Positions 62,589-64,000 of a DNA stretch of 64,000 nucleotides are shown one piece after another. The stretch lies in NCBI RefSeq assembly GCF_000304315.1, contig NC_018485.1, positions 652,501 through 716,500 of the forward strand, in the 5' to 3' direction. The notes under the pieces were generated by a model. The model did not search any database. It had not been told where the DNA came from and saw nothing but the letters and a program-made list of their open reading frames with translations. The DNA comes from Methylocystis sp. SC2 (GTDB taxonomy: Bacteria > Pseudomonadota > Alphaproteobacteria > Rhizobiales > Beijerinckiaceae). The position numbers and the translations under genes were made by a program. The first letter of the stretch is position 1, and every line of letters begins with the position of its first letter.

Positions 62589-63689
62589 ATGCTCAAAGAC
62601 GAAATCGATGCAGCAAAGCGCGCGGTGAATACAGACACCGTTCAGATCACCATCGGAGAAGTGAGCAACATGTACACTTCCAGTGAACTGAATATTTTGC
62701 CTGACTTTCAAAGACTGTTCCGGTGGACAAACGAACGCAAGTCCAGTTTTGTCGAATCCATATTAATAGGCATACCCATCCCTCCGGTATTTGTTTACGA
62801 AAAAGAGGATGGCACTTGGGAGCTGATCGATGGGCTTCAGCGGATCTCCACGTTGCTAGAGTTCATGGGAGTTTTGAGGGATGTCGACTCTGGCGAAATT
62901 CTTCGATCCCGGCTTCAAAAGACTAAGTATCTGAGGTCACTCCAAGGCATGGTTTGGGAGCAGAAGGCAGAAGGCGAGATACAGATCGACAAGGCCCTCC
63001 AGCTGTTCTTCCGCAGAGCGCGACTGGATTTCCAGATACTCAAGCACCCCAGCGACCCAAAGACCAAGTTCGATCTTTTCCAGCGCCTCAATCGGGGCGG
63101 AGCGTACGCAAACGAGCAGGAAGTGAGGACCTGCTCGATGGTCTTGGCGAATGCCGAGTTCACTCAGGCCATCCGTCAAGTCGCCCAGCGGAACGACGTG
63201 GCTGGCATCTTTCAGATCACCTCCGAACAGAAGGCGGTTCAGCGGGACGTCGAGTACATTGTGCGAATGATTGTACATACGTTCGTCGACTATGACCGCA
63301 GCTTGGACGTGCAGGAGTTTCTTGACGCCGCAATAGTTGAAATCCTGACGGATAGAGATTGCGACGAAGTGATGCAAACAATCACTTGGACCCTAGAAAC
63401 TCTTCATAGGATTCTTGGCGACAGAGCTTTGATGCCCCCGCAAGGCGCTGAGGAGGGCATTGCTAGGCGGTTCTCGCTGCGAGCGCTCGAGGCAATCGCA
63501 GTGGGGGTCGCGAGAAATAAGGCTGCGATAGTGGTTCACGCGAACCCTGACCAGTTTGTAAAGGACAGGATCGAAGGCTTCTGGCGGGAGCGCCAGGTCG
63601 CCGAGATGAGTGCATCCGGGCTCCGAGGGACCGTCAGATTGCAGCGGACAATTCCGTTCGGGGCGCAGTGGTTCAATCCCAATGCCTAA
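62589..63689 (+). CDS. DUF262 (GmrS-like) protein
   Basis: Protein of 366 residues with a DUF262 domain, related to the ParB/GmrS fold: LPDFQRLFRW (37-46), ESILIGIPIPPVF, and DGLQRISTLL (81-90), where DGxQR is the nucleotide- and catalysis-linked motif. The DUF1524 HNH nuclease domain of full GmrSD is not present; the rest is helical with FQRLNRGGAYANEQEVR. ATG at 62589 starts the conserved region. The next gene begins inside its last codons. Codon use is less GC-rich than the chromosome, which suggests transfer. Anti-phage function is inferred. Confidence 0.85.
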   Translation: MLKDEIDAAKRAVNTDTVQITIGEVSNMYTSSELNILPDFQRLFRWTNERKSSFVESILIGIPIPPVFVYEKEDGTWELIDGLQRISTLLEFMGVLRDVDSGEILRSRLQKTKYLRSLQGMVWEQKAEGEIQIDKALQLFFRRARLDFQILKHPSDPKTKFDLFQRLNRGGAYANEQEVRTCSMVLANAEFTQAIRQVAQRNDVAGIFQITSEQKAVQRDVEYIVRMIVHTFVDYDRSLDVQEFLDAAIVEILTDRDCDEVMQTITWTLETLHRILGDRALMPPQGAEEGIARRFSLRALEAIAVGVARNKAAIVVHANPDQFVKDRIEGFWRERQVAEMSASGLRGTVRLQRTIPFGAQWFNPNA

Positions 63690-64000
63690 ACCGGACGAAT
63701 TTTTTGACGAGATCGACACCGCCAGGGTGCGCCGCGCGAAGGAGCTGTCCGAGATCAAGAGATCATTCGGACAGCTGGTCACGAACGACGTCTACGGAGT
63801 TGCATCGAAGGCCGTGGTCGTTCTCGCTTACGCCAACTGGGAAGGCTTCTACAACGAATGCGCTCGCGCGTACATCAGGTTTCTTACCCAGAAAGGAGGA
63901 AAGGTACGCGACCGAGACTGGATGCTATTGGTCGGCGCGTTTGATACCGATTTCGAAAGCCTACGAGACCGAAACCATTCGCTTGAGTCCCGTCTATCCT
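63682..64000 (+). CDS. MAE_28990-like HEPN protein (partial)
   Basis: The start ATG at 63682 overlaps the DUF262 gene by 8 bases, and the frame stays open to the window edge (106 residues). The opening (TARVRRAKELSEIKRSFGQL, then KAVVVLAYANWEGFYNECAR and YIRFLTQKGGKV) matches the MAE_28990/MAE_18760-like HEPN family, a group of predicted RNases often found beside DUF262 proteins. The catalytic RxxxxH region would lie beyond the edge, so activity cannot be judged. The coupling to DUF262 is direct sequence evidence for a two-protein system. Confidence 0.75.
   Translation, partial: MPKPDEFFDEIDTARVRRAKELSEIKRSFGQLVTNDVYGVASKAVVVLAYANWEGFYNECARAYIRFLTQKGGKVRDRDWMLLVGAFDTDFESLRDRNHSLESRLS

Overview
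The window is a GC-rich (about 65%) chromosomal segment with mostly Rhizobiales-like (Hyphomicrobiales) gene content. Supporting signs are the ispH-thrB-rnhA order, a tyrC-hisC-chorismate mutase aromatic cluster, a class of GshA typical of alphaproteobacteria, a PHA-system protein, and many alphaproteobacterial secreted proteins. A methylotroph or methanotroph relative such as Methylocystis or Methylosinus is plausible, but no C1 gene lies in the window, so this is inference. No rRNA, tRNA, CRISPR array, insertion sequence or prophage was seen.

Layout. 1-8 kb: partial glpD, a DEAD-box RNA helicase with a terminator-like hairpin in its leader, an MgtC-type membrane protein, an ABC-F ATPase, and a KaiC-like ATPase translationally coupled to a hybrid histidine kinase. 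8.3-13 kb: an orphan DGQHR-domain (DndB-like) protein, a glycosyltransferase with an N-terminal MshEN-type domain, a lipoprotein solute-binding protein and an HPt protein. 13-19 kb: one 2012-residue membrane-anchored coiled-coil protein built on 33-residue repeats. 19-24.4 kb: Rieske/ferredoxin reductase, an outer-membrane barrel, a secreted protein and a degenerate CitE-like protein. 24.5-28 kb: a single-chain restriction-modification enzyme with an AT-richer specificity region. 28-33.6 kb: a minus-strand run of OmpA/BON, HHH membrane protein, pentapeptide, ROK kinase, NAD kinase and thioredoxin-like ferredoxin. 33.8-36.2 kb: rnhA-thrB-ispH. 36.5-48 kb: DUF937 protein, gshA, a porin-signature mini-protein, rsmE, ubiA, a YbhGFR-like efflux operon, ETF-ubiquinone oxidoreductase and a YdcF-like protein. 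48-56.5 kb: a LuxR-type regulator with a pseudo-receiver, a 37-residue membrane protein, envelope proteins, a sulfurtransferase, glnB-glnA, pstS behind a Pho box and an extensin-like protein. 56.5-61.6 kb: PHA-system protein, methyltransferase, tyrC, hisC and chorismate mutase.

The right end (59.8-64 kb) is accessory. A VapC toxin with an unusual DUF7662-like antitoxin sits between hisC and the chorismate mutase gene. A ParD antitoxin follows with a parE broken by two single-base deletions. The window ends in a DUF262 protein overlapping a MAE_28990-like HEPN protein that runs off the edge. This pair is the best candidate for a little-described defence system here. Other leads are the giant repeat protein, the KaiC-kinase pair with a palindromic and possibly leaderless promoter, the orphan DGQHR protein and several palindromes placed inside predicted promoters.
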